DNA of 64,000 nt from an uncultured Flavobacteriales bacterium (GTDB lineage Bacteria; Bacteroidota; Bacteroidia; Flavobacteriales_E; Vicingaceae): positions 3,296 to 67,295 of the forward strand of contig CALCHN010000045.1 in assembly GCA_937901255.1 (NCBI GenBank), in the 5' to 3' direction. Positions 34,951-43,417 of the stretch are shown here, piece by piece. Each line of letters begins with the position of its first letter. Within the stretch, counting starts at the first letter, position 1. Position numbers and translations under genes: made by a program. The notes beneath the pieces were generated by a model. The model did not search any database, was not told where the DNA came from, and was given only the letters and a program-made list of their open reading frames with translations.

Positions 34951-37428
34951 ATGAAAATTAATAAAAAATTTATCATGCAAAAAATTATAAAATCAGTTTT
35001 AGTCAGCACACTACTGTTTAATGTAAGCCTATTAAAAGCACAAGGAACAATAGAGGGATTTATAGCTCAAAATGATAGTTCATCATTGGCTGGTGTTTCT
35101 GTGTATTTAGAAGCAACCAATTATGGTACAGCATCTAATGCATCAGGAAATTTTAGATTAAGTAACATTCCTGAAGGAGAATACAACCTAATGGTTTCTT
35201 CTATTGGATATAAAAAACATAAACAACCTATTGCAATAAAAAACAACGAAGTAATTAAAATTAAGTTGGTTATCGAAGAAAGTGCAACCGAGTTAAACGA
35301 GTTTGCGGTAACTGCAACAAGCATGACAGGTGGAAATACAGGAGTAAAAAAAATGCCTGGATCTGCCTATTATATTTCGCCTAAAGAACTAGAAAGATTT
35401 AGCTACACAGATATTAATCGTTCGTTAAGAGCTGTGCCAGGTGTAAACCTAACAGAAGAAGATGGTTTTGGATTAAGAACTAACATCGGACTTAGAGGAA
35501 CAGGAACCGAAAGAAGTAGCAAAATTACTGTTATGGAAGATGGAATTTTAATTGCTCCAGCTCCTTACGCTGCTCCTGCTGCCTACTACTTCCCTACTGC
35601 TGGAAGAATTCAGGCAATAGAAATTATGAAAGGAAGTAGCCAAATTAAATATGGTCCTTACACTACTGGTGGAGCCATCAATCTTATTTCTACACAAATT
35701 CCTGAAGAGTTTAGCGGAAAACTAGACATACTTGCTGGTAGTTTCGATTACAAACAAATGCACGCAACTATTGGCGATTCGTACAAAAACTTCGGGTATA
35801 TGGTTGAAACTTTTCAATATGGTAGCGAAGGGTTTAAAAAATTAGATGTTGGTGGAAACACAGGCTTTGACAAAAAAGATTATGTTGCTAAATTTAGATT
35901 TAACACCAACAAAGAAGCTAAAATTTATCAATCTATCAGTTTTAAAATTGCTCAGGCAAATGAAGTGTCAGATGAAACTTATTTAGGGTTAACCGAAGCA
36001 GATTTTAAGAAAAATCATATTAGAAGATATGCTGGTTCTCAAGTAGATAAAATGACCACCCAACAAAGAGTTTTTTCAGCAACACATTTTGCTAAATTTT
36101 CAGACCATATAAACATTACCACAACAGCTTATAGAACTGAATTTAGCAGAAACTGGTACAAATTAAACAACCTTACAGATACTGCCGGAGAAAATATTAG
36201 CATAGGCAACATCCTTGATTCTCCCGAAGATTATACAGAACTATATAATGTATTAGTGGGAAATTCAAGCATAAATGAAGACGCCCTTACTGTAAGAGCT
36301 AATAATAGAAATTATGAAACCATGGGTGTACAAACTGCTTTAAATTTCAACTTTAAAACAAAAGCTTTAAAACACAATATTGATGTTGGTTTAAGATACC
36401 ATATTGATGAAATGGATCGTTTTCAGTGGGACGATAAATACCAAATGAAAGATGGTGCTATGTTGATGACAAGTGCAGGAATACCAGGGACTCAAGACAA
36501 TAAAATTGAATCTGCCACAGCTTTAGCAACTTATATTCAATACAAATTAAACTACAAAAAACTAACTTTTACTCCAGGTGTTAGGTATGAAAATATTTTG
36601 CTAGAAAGAAAAGATTACGGTAAAAAGGATGTGAACAGAACTGGTGTTAACCTAAAAGAAAGAGACAACCAAGTGGCTGTAGTTATTCCTGGTGCTAGTA
36701 TAGATTATCAATTTAACAAATCATTCAATGCTTTTGCAGGTGTACATAAAGGCTTTGCTCCTCCCGGAAGTGCTCCTGATGTAAATCCTGAAGAAAGCAT
36801 CAACTATGAAACTGGTATTTCTTACTACAAAAATGCCTTTACCATAAAATTAGTAGCCTTTTTCAACGATTACAAAAACTTATTAGGTTCCGACTTAGAA
36901 GCTGGTGGTGGTGCAGGAACATCCGATTTATTTAATGGTGGTAAAGCTCAATCTCAAGGTATTGAATTGTTTGTTTCTTACGATTTTCTTACCAGCGAAT
37001 TTAGCAAATACAGATTACCTTTAACCCTTTCTTACACCTATATGGATGCTACTTTCCAAAACGATTTTGTAAGCAGCTTCGAACCATGGGGTACAGTAAG
37101 CAAAGGAGACCATCTTCCTTACTTAGCTAACAACCAATTAAATGCCATGTTAGCTTTAGAACACGCTAAATATAGCTTTAGCATTAGAGGAAATTATATG
37201 GATGCTATGAGAACTGAAGCTGGAACAGGAAGTGTTCCTAGCAACCTAAAAACAGATGCTTACTTTGTGTTAGATGCAAACATTACTTACAAAATTTATA
37301 AAGAAACTGCTCTTTTTGCTAGTGTAACTAATATTTTAGATAATGAATATATGGTTGCCAGAAGACCAGCAGGATTAAGACCAGGAATGCCAAGAATGTT
37401 TTTAGCTGGAATTAAAGCCAGATTTTAA
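34951..37428 (+). CDS. TonB-dependent receptor, FecA-like (ferric siderophore/citrate)
   Basis: About 825 residues from the ATG at 34951; an in-frame TTG at 34900 is rejected because it lies in the probable promoter. Signal peptide ends near LLKAQ. A carboxypeptidase-regulatory-like domain (about 33-110, GTIEGFIAQNDSSSLAGVSV) precedes the plug (about 120-245). The plug has RGTGTERSSKITVMEDGI and YGPYTTGGAINLIS, the order seen in FecA-type receptors. The barrel ends with a terminal Phe (GIKARF). Expected to import a ferric chelate with TonB energy. A perfect operator-like palindrome precedes it and a strong terminator follows. Confidence 0.9.
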   Translation: MKINKKFIMQKIIKSVLVSTLLFNVSLLKAQGTIEGFIAQNDSSSLAGVSVYLEATNYGTASNASGNFRLSNIPEGEYNLMVSSIGYKKHKQPIAIKNNEVIKIKLVIEESATELNEFAVTATSMTGGNTGVKKMPGSAYYISPKELERFSYTDINRSLRAVPGVNLTEEDGFGLRTNIGLRGTGTERSSKITVMEDGILIAPAPYAAPAAYYFPTAGRIQAIEIMKGSSQIKYGPYTTGGAINLISTQIPEEFSGKLDILAGSFDYKQMHATIGDSYKNFGYMVETFQYGSEGFKKLDVGGNTGFDKKDYVAKFRFNTNKEAKIYQSISFKIAQANEVSDETYLGLTEADFKKNHIRRYAGSQVDKMTTQQRVFSATHFAKFSDHINITTTAYRTEFSRNWYKLNNLTDTAGENISIGNILDSPEDYTELYNVLVGNSSINEDALTVRANNRNYETMGVQTALNFNFKTKALKHNIDVGLRYHIDEMDRFQWDDKYQMKDGAMLMTSAGIPGTQDNKIESATALATYIQYKLNYKKLTFTPGVRYENILLERKDYGKKDVNRTGVNLKERDNQVAVVIPGASIDYQFNKSFNAFAGVHKGFAPPGSAPDVNPEESINYETGISYYKNAFTIKLVAFFNDYKNLLGSDLEAGGGAGTSDLFNGGKAQSQGIELFVSYDFLTSEFSKYRLPLTLSYTYMDATFQNDFVSSFEPWGTVSKGDHLPYLANNQLNAMLALEHAKYSFSIRGNYMDAMRTEAGTGSVPSNLKTDAYFVLDANITYKIYKETALFASVTNILDNEYMVARRPAGLRPGMPRMFLAGIKARF

Positions 37429-37453
37429 TTTAAATAGTTTACTTTAAAAACTT

Positions 37454-37489
37454 AAAACCGTTGTGTAGTAATTATACAACGGTTTTTTT
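37454..37489 (+). terminator. intrinsic terminator after the TonB receptor gene
   Basis: Stem AAAACCGTTGTGTA (37454-37467) pairs with TACAACGGTTTT (37475-37486) with one G-T pair, small loop, then an unbroken T-run to 37489. It begins 25 bases after the receptor stop, so it should end that transcript. Confidence 0.88.
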
Positions 37490-37522
37490 ATACTTTTGAA
37501 TACAATTTATATCTCTTTAATC

Positions 37523-37906
37523 ATGAATTTGTTTTCTTACAACAGTAAACATAAAATAATTGTAGGTATTCTAATTGTCTTTTGGGCTGCTTATCATTTT
37601 GCAGGAAAAAGAAATACTACAGCATACTATGAAAACGGTACTCCTATGTATAAAGGAGAATTAAAAAACGGTAAAAATGATGGTCATTGGGTATGGTACT
37701 ACCAAAATGGAAATAAAAAAATGGAGGGTAATTTTAAAAATGGTGCCAGAGAAGGTGTTTGGCACACTTATTTTTCAAATGGTAATATCAGTACTGAATG
37801 TTTTTACATAAACGATCAACTTAATGGCAATTATTTAATCAAAAATGAAAACAATGAAACTATTAAAACCCTCACCTACAAAAGAGACGAATTAGTTTTA
37901 AAATAA
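37523..37906 (+). CDS. MORN-repeat (YwqK-like) protein
   Basis: 127 residues from the ATG at 37523. An upstream TTG at 37496 falls inside a TACTTTTG -7 box (37491-37498), so it is not the start. One N-terminal membrane segment (IIVGILIVFWAAYHFAG), then MORN-type beta hairpins: YKGELKNGKNDGHWVWYYQNG, KKMEGNFKNGAREGVWHTYF (each at most 21 residues; key pattern is G-x-x-x-G-x-W/F-x-x-Y/F). Databases often label such proteins as YwqK antitoxins, but no toxin gene is adjacent. Probably an anchored periplasmic protein of unknown role. Confidence 0.78.
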   Translation: MNLFSYNSKHKIIVGILIVFWAAYHFAGKRNTTAYYENGTPMYKGELKNGKNDGHWVWYYQNGNKKMEGNFKNGAREGVWHTYFSNGNISTECFYINDQLNGNYLIKNENNETIKTLTYKRDELVLK

Positions 37907-37999
37907 AGTTTCAAATCTCTTTTCAAACATGATTTATATCACTTATTAAACTAAGTCTAGTACCTAATTTTATTGTTCTAATTAATGCTACAATAAATT

Positions 38000-39025
38000 A
38001 TGTTAATTGCTACAAGAGATTTTTTTGTAAGAAAACTTAAAAAAGGTACTTTCCTATGGAAATCGTTAGAATTTCTGCAAGGAATGTTGTTTGTAAAAAA
38101 TTATTTATTCTATTACAAATGGAACATTTTTAAAAACTCCACCACTACCCGAGAGATTAACATTGAGTTTGTAAGTTATTGCAATTTAAGATGTTCCTTT
38201 TGCTCCTTAGACCATGAAAAACCTAAAGTTAGAATGACTCCCTCAATTTTGGAAAACCTGATGAATAACCTTGTAAATGATAATCGTTTTAGAAAAGTGG
38301 AAGTAATCCATTTACATAGTGGCGGAGAAACCTTGCTTCATCCTCAAATTGGAGAATTATTAGCGGTTATCAAAAAATACAAAGACTTAGCAAACTATAA
38401 AAACCAATCTTTTCCTAAAGTAAATTTACTTACCAATGCCACGCCACTTACTGAACAAAAAGCCATAGAAATTATTGAAAGTGGTGCTGTTGATGTGATG
38501 CGTTTTAGTATGGATGGTGGTTCTCCAGAGCGTTTTGAATCCATGAGAATTAGAGCAAAATGGGATATTTTCTACAAAAACATGGTATTTTTCTTAAATG
38601 AAAATAAACGCCAACAAGCTAACATTAAAACTCACATCATTTCTGTAATTGATTCTAATAATCCACTTAAAACAGACTGGATGGATAAACAATTTGTTGA
38701 AGTTTTGAACTTGGTTGATACTTATGAATTGCGTCACCCACACTCATGGGCTGGAGAAGTTGATATTGAAGGAAATTCTTCTAACAGTATGAGTAAGCCT
38801 CATAAAATTGGCTGCGGATTATTAATGCATCAACTGGTAATTTTACCTAATGGAGATGTAAATGTTTGCTGTACCGATTTAAACTCCAGAGGTGTTGTAG
38901 GCAATATTCAACAACAATCTTTATTTGATGTGTATAATTCCCCTACCAGAAAAAAATGGCTAAAACTTTTTTACCAACGTAAAAAACATGAAATAGACCT
39001 TTGTAAAAACTGCGAGACTTTCTAA
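38000..39025 (+). CDS. radical SAM/SPASM domain-containing protein
   Basis: 341 residues. The radical SAM cluster motif is CNLRCSFC (C61, C65, C68), with SGGE-like HSGGETLLHP near 115. A C-terminal SPASM-like region has GCGLL (about 273), DVNVCC (about 293) and LCKNC (about 335), able to hold an auxiliary iron-sulfur cluster. SPASM enzymes modify peptides or act as maturases. No small precursor peptide gene is visible beside it, and the target is unknown. The first 45 residues are an extra basic helical segment. Confidence 0.87.
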   Translation: MLIATRDFFVRKLKKGTFLWKSLEFLQGMLFVKNYLFYYKWNIFKNSTTTREINIEFVSYCNLRCSFCSLDHEKPKVRMTPSILENLMNNLVNDNRFRKVEVIHLHSGGETLLHPQIGELLAVIKKYKDLANYKNQSFPKVNLLTNATPLTEQKAIEIIESGAVDVMRFSMDGGSPERFESMRIRAKWDIFYKNMVFFLNENKRQQANIKTHIISVIDSNNPLKTDWMDKQFVEVLNLVDTYELRHPHSWAGEVDIEGNSSNSMSKPHKIGCGLLMHQLVILPNGDVNVCCTDLNSRGVVGNIQQQSLFDVYNSPTRKKWLKLFYQRKKHEIDLCKNCETF

Positions 39026-39039
39026 CACACCTCTTTTAC

Positions 39040-39063
39040 CGCAAAGTCGCAGAGACGCTAGGG
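39040..39063 (+). repeat. CGCnnAGA octamer tract
   Basis: Three consecutive octamers CGCAAAGT, CGCAGAGA, CGCTAGGG, 15 bases after the radical SAM gene. Same family and orientation as the tract at 40326-40349; reverse orientation to the tract at 40758-40781. Confidence 0.65.
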
Positions 39064-39141
39064 TTTTCCTTTTCTGTGTCATCTGTGTTCTATTATCCAT
39101 TTTCTAATGCCGAAAAAACAAAAATTTTTAATTTTATTTTT

Positions 39142-39189
39142 TTTCGAGCATCCTCGAAATGTTAGTTTTTCAAAGAAAAACATATTTCG
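39142..39189. other. overlapping hairpins upstream of aroC
   Basis: Hairpin A: TTTCGAG, loop CATC, CTCGAAA (39142-39159). Hairpin B: CGAAAT (39155-39160) and GTTTTTC (39065+100, that is 39165-39171) pairing with GAAAAAC (39175-39181) and ATTTCG (39184-39189), with a small internal loop. A and B share 39155-39159, so they cannot form together. They lie 62 bases before the aroC ATG and are not followed by a T-run. Role unknown; a decayed repeat or a leader structure are both possible. Confidence 0.45.
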
Positions 39190-39250
39190 GGATCCCTAAT
39201 CAAAACTACTTTACAAACTTTAAGTATTTTAGCAGTCAATTTACAAACAA

Positions 39251-40324
39251 ATGGCAGGAAACACTTTTGGAACTATCTTTAGACTAACTACTTTTGGCGA
39301 ATCTCACGGTGAAGCCATTGGTGGAATAATTGATGGTTGTCCTGCGGGATTGGCGTTAGACTTTAGTCTTATTCAAGAGGCTTTAGACAGAAGAAAACCC
39401 GGACAATCACGCATTACCACTCAACGTAAAGAAGAAGACAAAGTAGAAATTCTTTCAGGAGTTTTTGATGGTTTTACTACAGGAAATCCTATAGGTTTTA
39501 TCATAAAAAATAATAACCAAAAACCCAACGATTACGAGCATATTAAAGATAAATTCAGACCTTCTCATGCCGATTTTACTTATCAGGAAAAATATGGTGT
39601 AAGAGATTACCGTGGTGGTGGAAGAAGCTCAGCCAGAGAAACAGCTTGCAGAGTTGTTGGTGGAGCTATTGCTCAACAAATCTTAACAAAATATAAGGTT
39701 ACTATCAATGCATATGTGGCTCAAGTTGGCGACATCAAATTAGTAAAGAAATACACAGAATTAGACCTTTCTAAAACCTACCTCCATCCTACCCGCTGTC
39801 CAGATGATACTATTGCAGACGTGATGTTTGATTATATTGATAAAATCAGAAAAGAAGGCGATACCATTGGTGGAAAAATAACTTGTGTAATCAATAATTT
39901 GCCTATAGGTTTGGGCGAACCCGTTTTTGATAGATTAGAAGCCGATTTAGCCAAAGCCATGTTGAGTATTAATGCAACCAAAGGTTTTGAAATAGGCTCT
40001 GGTTTTGGTTGTATGAACATGAAAGGTTCTGAACATAATGATGTATTTGATGTTGTAAACAATAAAGTAATAACAAAAACTAACCACTCAGGAGGTGTGC
40101 TTGGTGGCATTAGCAATGGTGAAGATGTTTATTTTAATGTTGCTTTTAAGCCTGTTGCTACTATTATGCAAAAACAGCAAACTATTGATATCCATCACAA
40201 TAAAACTACCATAGATGGCAAAGGAAGACACGACCCTTGTGTATTACCCAGAGCTGTACCAATAGTAGAAAGTATGGCTGCTTTAGTGGTGGTAGATCAT
40301 TTATTACGTAATCATTCCAAATAA
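39251..40324 (+). CDS. aroC: chorismate synthase
   Basis: 357 residues, full length. The signatures [18 protein letters not shown] (about 12-29), [20 protein letters not shown] (about 99-118) with [11 protein letters not shown] following, and [17 protein letters not shown] near 325 are all present. With reduced FMN it eliminates phosphate from EPSP to give chorismate, feeding aromatic amino acids and, here, MqnA. It is not next to aroA/aroB, which lie 6 kb away on the other strand. An octamer tract starts right after its stop. Confidence 0.96.
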   Translation: MAGNTFGTIFRLTTFGESHGEAIGGIIDGCPAGLALDFSLIQEALDRRKPGQSRITTQRKEEDKVEILSGVFDGFTTGNPIGFIIKNNNQKPNDYEHIKDKFRPSHADFTYQEKYGVRDYRGGGRSSARETACRVVGGAIAQQILTKYKVTINAYVAQVGDIKLVKKYTELDLSKTYLHPTRCPDDTIADVMFDYIDKIRKEGDTIGGKITCVINNLPIGLGEPVFDRLEADLAKAMLSINATKGFEIGSGFGCMNMKGSEHNDVFDVVNNKVITKTNHSGGVLGGISNGEDVYFNVAFKPVATIMQKQQTIDIHHNKTTIDGKGRHDPCVLPRAVPIVESMAALVVVDHLLRNHSK

Positions 40325-40325
40325 C

Positions 40326-40349
40326 CGCTGAGACGCTAAGACACAAAGA
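40326..40349 (+). repeat. CGCnnAGA octamer tract, left bracket of GxxExxY copy 2
   Basis: Three exact octamer steps: CGCTGAGA (40326-40333), CGCTAAGA (40334-40341), CACAAAGA (40342-40349). It starts one base after the aroC stop codon and ends 12 bases before the GxxExxY start. The matching tract on the far side of the gene (40758-40781) is inverted. Confidence 0.75.
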
Positions 40350-40361
40350 ATAAATTGAATA

Positions 40362-40751
40362 ATGAAATCTACAGAAGAATTAAATAAGATATCTAAAATT
40401 ATTCTTGATGCATGTATCAGTGTTCATAAAGAAATGGGACCTGGACTTTTAGAATCTGTTTATATTATTTGTTTAGTTTATGAATTGCAAAAAAGAGGAC
40501 TTAAAGCAAAAACAGAAGTTAGTATTCCACTAATTTATCAAGGGATTGTATTGTCAAAAGATTTTAGAATAGATATTTTAGTTGAAGATGAGATTATTCT
40601 AGAACTAAAAGCTGTTGAAGTTTTACTTCCTGTTCATCAGGCTCAAATAATTTCTTATCTAAAACTTGCGGATAAGCGATTGGGTTTTTTAATTAATTTT
40701 AATGTTCCATTAATGAAAAATGGAATTAAAAGATTTGTAAATAATTTTTAA
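40362..40751 (+). CDS. GxxExxY protein (PD-(D/E)xK-like), copy 2
   Basis: 129 residues. Family motif GLLESVY (28-34); nuclease-like core DFRIDILVEDEIILELKAVE with Asp and ExK. It aligns along its length with copy 1 (17993-18376) but is clearly diverged, so the two are not a recent duplication. Unlike copy 1 it is bracketed by inverted octamer tracts at 40326-40349 and 40758-40781, six bases from its stop, giving a unit of about 456 bases. Function unknown. Confidence 0.87.
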   Translation: MKSTEELNKISKIILDACISVHKEMGPGLLESVYIICLVYELQKRGLKAKTEVSIPLIYQGIVLSKDFRIDILVEDEIILELKAVEVLLPVHQAQIISYLKLADKRLGFLINFNVPLMKNGIKRFVNNF

Positions 40752-40757
40752 TAAAAA

Positions 40758-40781
40758 ACTTAGCGTCTCTGCGTCTTTGCG
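40758..40781 (-). repeat. CGCnnAGA octamer tract, right bracket of GxxExxY copy 2
   Basis: On the minus strand reads CGCAAAGA, CGCAGAGA, CGCTAAGT: three octamers in inverted orientation to 40326-40349, preceded by AACC in both brackets (AACCGC). It lies between the GxxExxY stop and the transporter start at 40807. Confidence 0.75.
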
Positions 40782-40806
40782 GTTAATACGCTAAAAAAAT
40801 ATAAAT

Positions 40807-42219
40807 ATGAAGAAACTAGCACTACATTGGAAAATAATCATCGGTTTATTATTAGGTATTATTTGGGCTTACATTTCTGCTAGTTTTGGGTGGAGCACTT
40901 TTACCAAAAACTGGATTGCTCCGTGGGGTGAAATCTTCATCAACCTATTAAAATTAATTGCCATTCCACTTGTTTTATTCTCTATAATTGTTGGTATATC
41001 AGGATTATCTGACATAAAACGTTTAGGAAGAGTTGGAGTTAAAACACTTGGTATTTATTTATTAACCACTGTTTTTGCGGTAAGCTTAGGGTTGGTATTA
41101 GTAAGCGTTATGAAGCCTGGCAAGTATTTAGATGAAAATCAGCGAGTAAAAAACAGAATAACCTATGAGCTTTGGGCTCAAGAAAATAACATTGTTATTA
41201 AAGACCATCAATCATATCTTACTAATCCAGATTATAAAGATTTTGTTGATGATGCTTCCCAGCAATATGAAGTAGAAAAATCTTTAGCTGAAGTTGATCA
41301 AGATTTAGCAAAACGTAAACAAGAAGCAAAAAGAACTAAAGAAGCTGGTCCGTTAGCTTTTTTAATTGACATGGTTCCTTCAAACATTTTTGTTTCGTTG
41401 GCAGACAATAAACTGATGCTACAAATTATCTTTTTTGCTATATTTTTTGGTGTTGTTTTACTCACCATAGATAAAAAGAAAGCAGATAATGTTGCCGGAA
41501 TTGTTGATGGTTTTAACGAAGTTTTCTTAAAAATGGTAGATATTGTAATGAAAGCTGCTCCATTTTTTGTCTTTGCTTTGATGGCTGCCAAACTTAGCGA
41601 AATGGCAGGTGACGACCCTAAAGCTATTCAGGAAATTATTATCAATTTAGGATGGTACAGCTTAGTGGTTGTAATTGGCTTGGCATTTTTGGTTTTTGTT
41701 GTTTATCCGCTCATTATGACAAGAGTTTTGAAAATTGGTTATACTACACTGTTCAAAAAAATTAGCCCTGCACAATTATTGGCTTTTTCATCTAGCTCTA
41801 GTGCGGCAACACTCCCTATTACTATGGAATGTGTAAACGACAATTTAAAAGTACCTGAAGAAGTTTCTAGTTTTGTATTGCCTATTGGTGCAACAGTAAA
41901 CATGGATGGCACAAGCCTTTACCAATCTATAGCTGTAATTTATTTGGCTCAGATTCATTTAATAGATTTAGACATGGCTCAGCAACTTACTATTGTAGCA
42001 ACAGCTACCTTAGCTTCAATTGGTTCTGCTGCTGTTCCTAGTGCAGGATTAGTAATGTTAATGATAGTATTAGATGCTGTTGGCTTAAACCCAGCTTGGA
42101 TAGCCATTATTTTTCCTGTGGATAGAATTTTAGATATGATGCGAACAGTAGTAAATGTTACTGGAGATATTACCGTTTCCTCTGTTATTGCAAAATCTGA
42201 AGGGTTTATGAAGAAATGA
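40807..42219 (+). CDS. dicarboxylate/amino acid:cation symporter (DAACS family)
   Basis: 470 residues with the DAACS layout: membrane helices from residue 8 onward, the serine-rich re-entrant loop SSSSAATLPITMECVND (about 325-341), NMDGTSLYQ (about 360-368) with the sodium/substrate site, and a C-terminal DRILDMMRTVVNVTGD block. An insert at about 105-190 (rich in K, E, D and Q: VEKSLAEVDQDLAKRKQEAK) is longer than in GltP and is probably extracytoplasmic. Imports glutamate, aspartate or C4-dicarboxylates with sodium or protons; substrate not resolved. Confidence 0.92.
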   Translation: MKKLALHWKIIIGLLLGIIWAYISASFGWSTFTKNWIAPWGEIFINLLKLIAIPLVLFSIIVGISGLSDIKRLGRVGVKTLGIYLLTTVFAVSLGLVLVSVMKPGKYLDENQRVKNRITYELWAQENNIVIKDHQSYLTNPDYKDFVDDASQQYEVEKSLAEVDQDLAKRKQEAKRTKEAGPLAFLIDMVPSNIFVSLADNKLMLQIIFFAIFFGVVLLTIDKKKADNVAGIVDGFNEVFLKMVDIVMKAAPFFVFALMAAKLSEMAGDDPKAIQEIIINLGWYSLVVVIGLAFLVFVVYPLIMTRVLKIGYTTLFKKISPAQLLAFSSSSSAATLPITMECVNDNLKVPEEVSSFVLPIGATVNMDGTSLYQSIAVIYLAQIHLIDLDMAQQLTIVATATLASIGSAAVPSAGLVMLMIVLDAVGLNPAWIAIIFPVDRILDMMRTVVNVTGDITVSSVIAKSEGFMKK

Positions 42220-42246
42220 TGAAGTTTCTCAGAGAATCTCTAATTT

Positions 42247-42720
42247 CTAATCTCTAATCTTCAATTTATTAATCTTTTTTATTGGTCCAGGGCAAAAAGA
42301 CTGATGACATTCTACACATTTGTTTACCAAGTTATTAAAGCCTTCTTTTTTGTTTTGTTCGTTAGAGAAAAGTGCATTTGCCTCATTAATCATCAATTCG
42401 GTATAAGCTTTAAATTCAGGTGTTTTTACATCGGCATCTGTTGGTGTTGCAGTATGTATTCTTTCTAAGGCTTCAATATATTCTTTAGAGATATTTCCTT
42501 CATCGTTTACAATAAGTTGTTTAATGCTATCGGCATCATTGTACATTTTTCGCATAAGCAAAGCCAACTCGCTGTCTTTGTTCGGATGATTGTCAACTAC
42601 TTCTGTGGTTACTTCTTCATTAGTTGCTTGTTCTGTTGTTGTATCAGCACACGATGTAATGAAAAAAAATATCCCGAAAATAATCGGGATACTTATATTT
42701 TTAAAGGATGTTGTCATCAT
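42247..42720 (-). CDS. cytochrome c-like lipoprotein with single CxxCH
   Basis: 157 residues. Lipoprotein signal peptide ending in the lipobox ITSC (cleavage before Cys24), an acidic Glu/Thr-rich linker, a helical domain, and one heme-binding motif CVECH near residue 138 in VNKCVECHQSFC. The downstream Met ligand position is not obvious. A periplasmic monoheme electron carrier or sensor is likely. It follows the DUF4920 gene by 16 bases on the same strand. Codons 10-20 form an intrinsic-terminator shape (see 42662-42691). Confidence 0.75.
   Translation of the reverse strand: MMTTSFKNISIPIIFGIFFFITSCADTTTEQATNEEVTTEVVDNHPNKDSELALLMRKMYNDADSIKQLIVNDEGNISKEYIEALERIHTATPTDADVKTPEFKAYTELMINEANALFSNEQNKKEGFNNLVNKCVECHQSFCPGPIKKINKLKIRD
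42662..42691 (-). terminator. intrinsic-terminator shape inside a coding sequence
   Basis: Read on the minus strand: TATCCCGA (42691-42684), loop TTATTT, TCGGGATA (42677-42670), then eight T residues (42669-42662). This is a textbook hairpin plus T-run but encodes residues of the signal peptide of the cytochrome-like lipoprotein. If it works, it would stop transcripts coming from the DUF4920 gene unless a translating ribosome blocks the hairpin. Confidence 0.6.
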
Positions 42721-42736
42721 TAGTAAATATTAAATT

Positions 42737-43252
42737 TTATTCTCCTTTGGTAATTAATTTTTCCTCTTTAATAATTACCCCTTCGGCTTCAAAAGAATAA
42801 TTAATTTCTGGTTCTGTAACGGCATCAATCTCTTCTTGAGAAGCTTCTGCATCTTCCAAATAATGTTTTAATTCTGCTACAGAAGTGGTATCAATTTTTG
42901 CGAAACCTTGAACGATAGCAAATCTTCCTGCTGCATCTTTAGGTACAAAAAAATCATAATCTTTAAATGTTACACGCATATCTTTATCATCGCCTAAATT
43001 AATCGTCATCCAGCAACCTTTTTTAGCACATACTTCATTAATAGGAGCGATCATTTTAGTGTATAAAGAATCTTTGCCTTCAAATTGTGCTAAAAACTCA
43101 GCTGCCGTAATAGCTCCTTCTTCAGTAATATCCATTCCGTGTTTGGTGATGGTTACTTCAATTTCTTCGCTTATTACTTCTTTTTCTTGTTCATGATTGT
43201 TTTGACAAGCTACTAATACAACTGTTGATAAGATAAAAATTAATTTTTTCAT
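42737..43252 (-). CDS. DUF4920-like lipoprotein
   Basis: 171 residues from the ATG at 43252. An ATG at 43291 would add 13 residues, but a TACTTTTG -7 box occupies 43296-43289, overlapping that start, so the inner one is preferred. Lipobox VVLVAC (Cys16). The DUF4920 core includes MIAPINEVCAKKGCWMTINL, with two Cys, and KDMRVTFKDYDFFVP. These proteins are thought to be periplasmic; the Cys pair and the neighbouring CxxCH protein suggest a redox or metal link, which is inference. Confidence 0.8.
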   Translation of the reverse strand: MKKLIFILSTVVLVACQNNHEQEKEVISEEIEVTITKHGMDITEEGAITAAEFLAQFEGKDSLYTKMIAPINEVCAKKGCWMTINLGDDKDMRVTFKDYDFFVPKDAAGRFAIVQGFAKIDTTSVAELKHYLEDAEASQEEIDAVTEPEINYSFEAEGVIIKEEKLITKGE

Positions 43253-43350
43253 TGATTTAATGTTTTTAATTGATAAGATTTTCGTTGACAAAAGTAATGG
43301 ATTGATTTTAGATACTGGATAATATTTATCATTAAAAATTTAGTTGGTAT

Positions 43351-43375
43351 TGTGTCTTTGCTACTTAGCGTCTTT
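43351..43375 (-). repeat. CGCnnAGA octamer tract, degenerate copy
   Basis: On the minus strand reads AAAGACGCTAAGTAGCAAAGACACA, that is CGCTAAGT, AGCAAAGA, CACA in 8-base steps. It lies in the gap between gtrA and the DUF4920 gene, about 42 bases from the gtrA stop. Confidence 0.5.
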
Positions 43376-43417
43376 ATAAGAGATTAATAAAAGTTCTTCG
43401 AGTTGATACAACAAAAT

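Noticed and set aside
37523..37906. YwqK-like MORN protein as half of a toxin-antitoxin pair
   Set aside because: No toxin-like gene is adjacent; the label comes from database habit, not from sequence features here.
42237..42263. TCTAATT/TCTAATC heptamer run after the symporter gene, echoed by TTAGAGATTAGA before batD
   Set aside because: Simple-sequence repeat of low complexity; too short and too A+T-rich to argue function.
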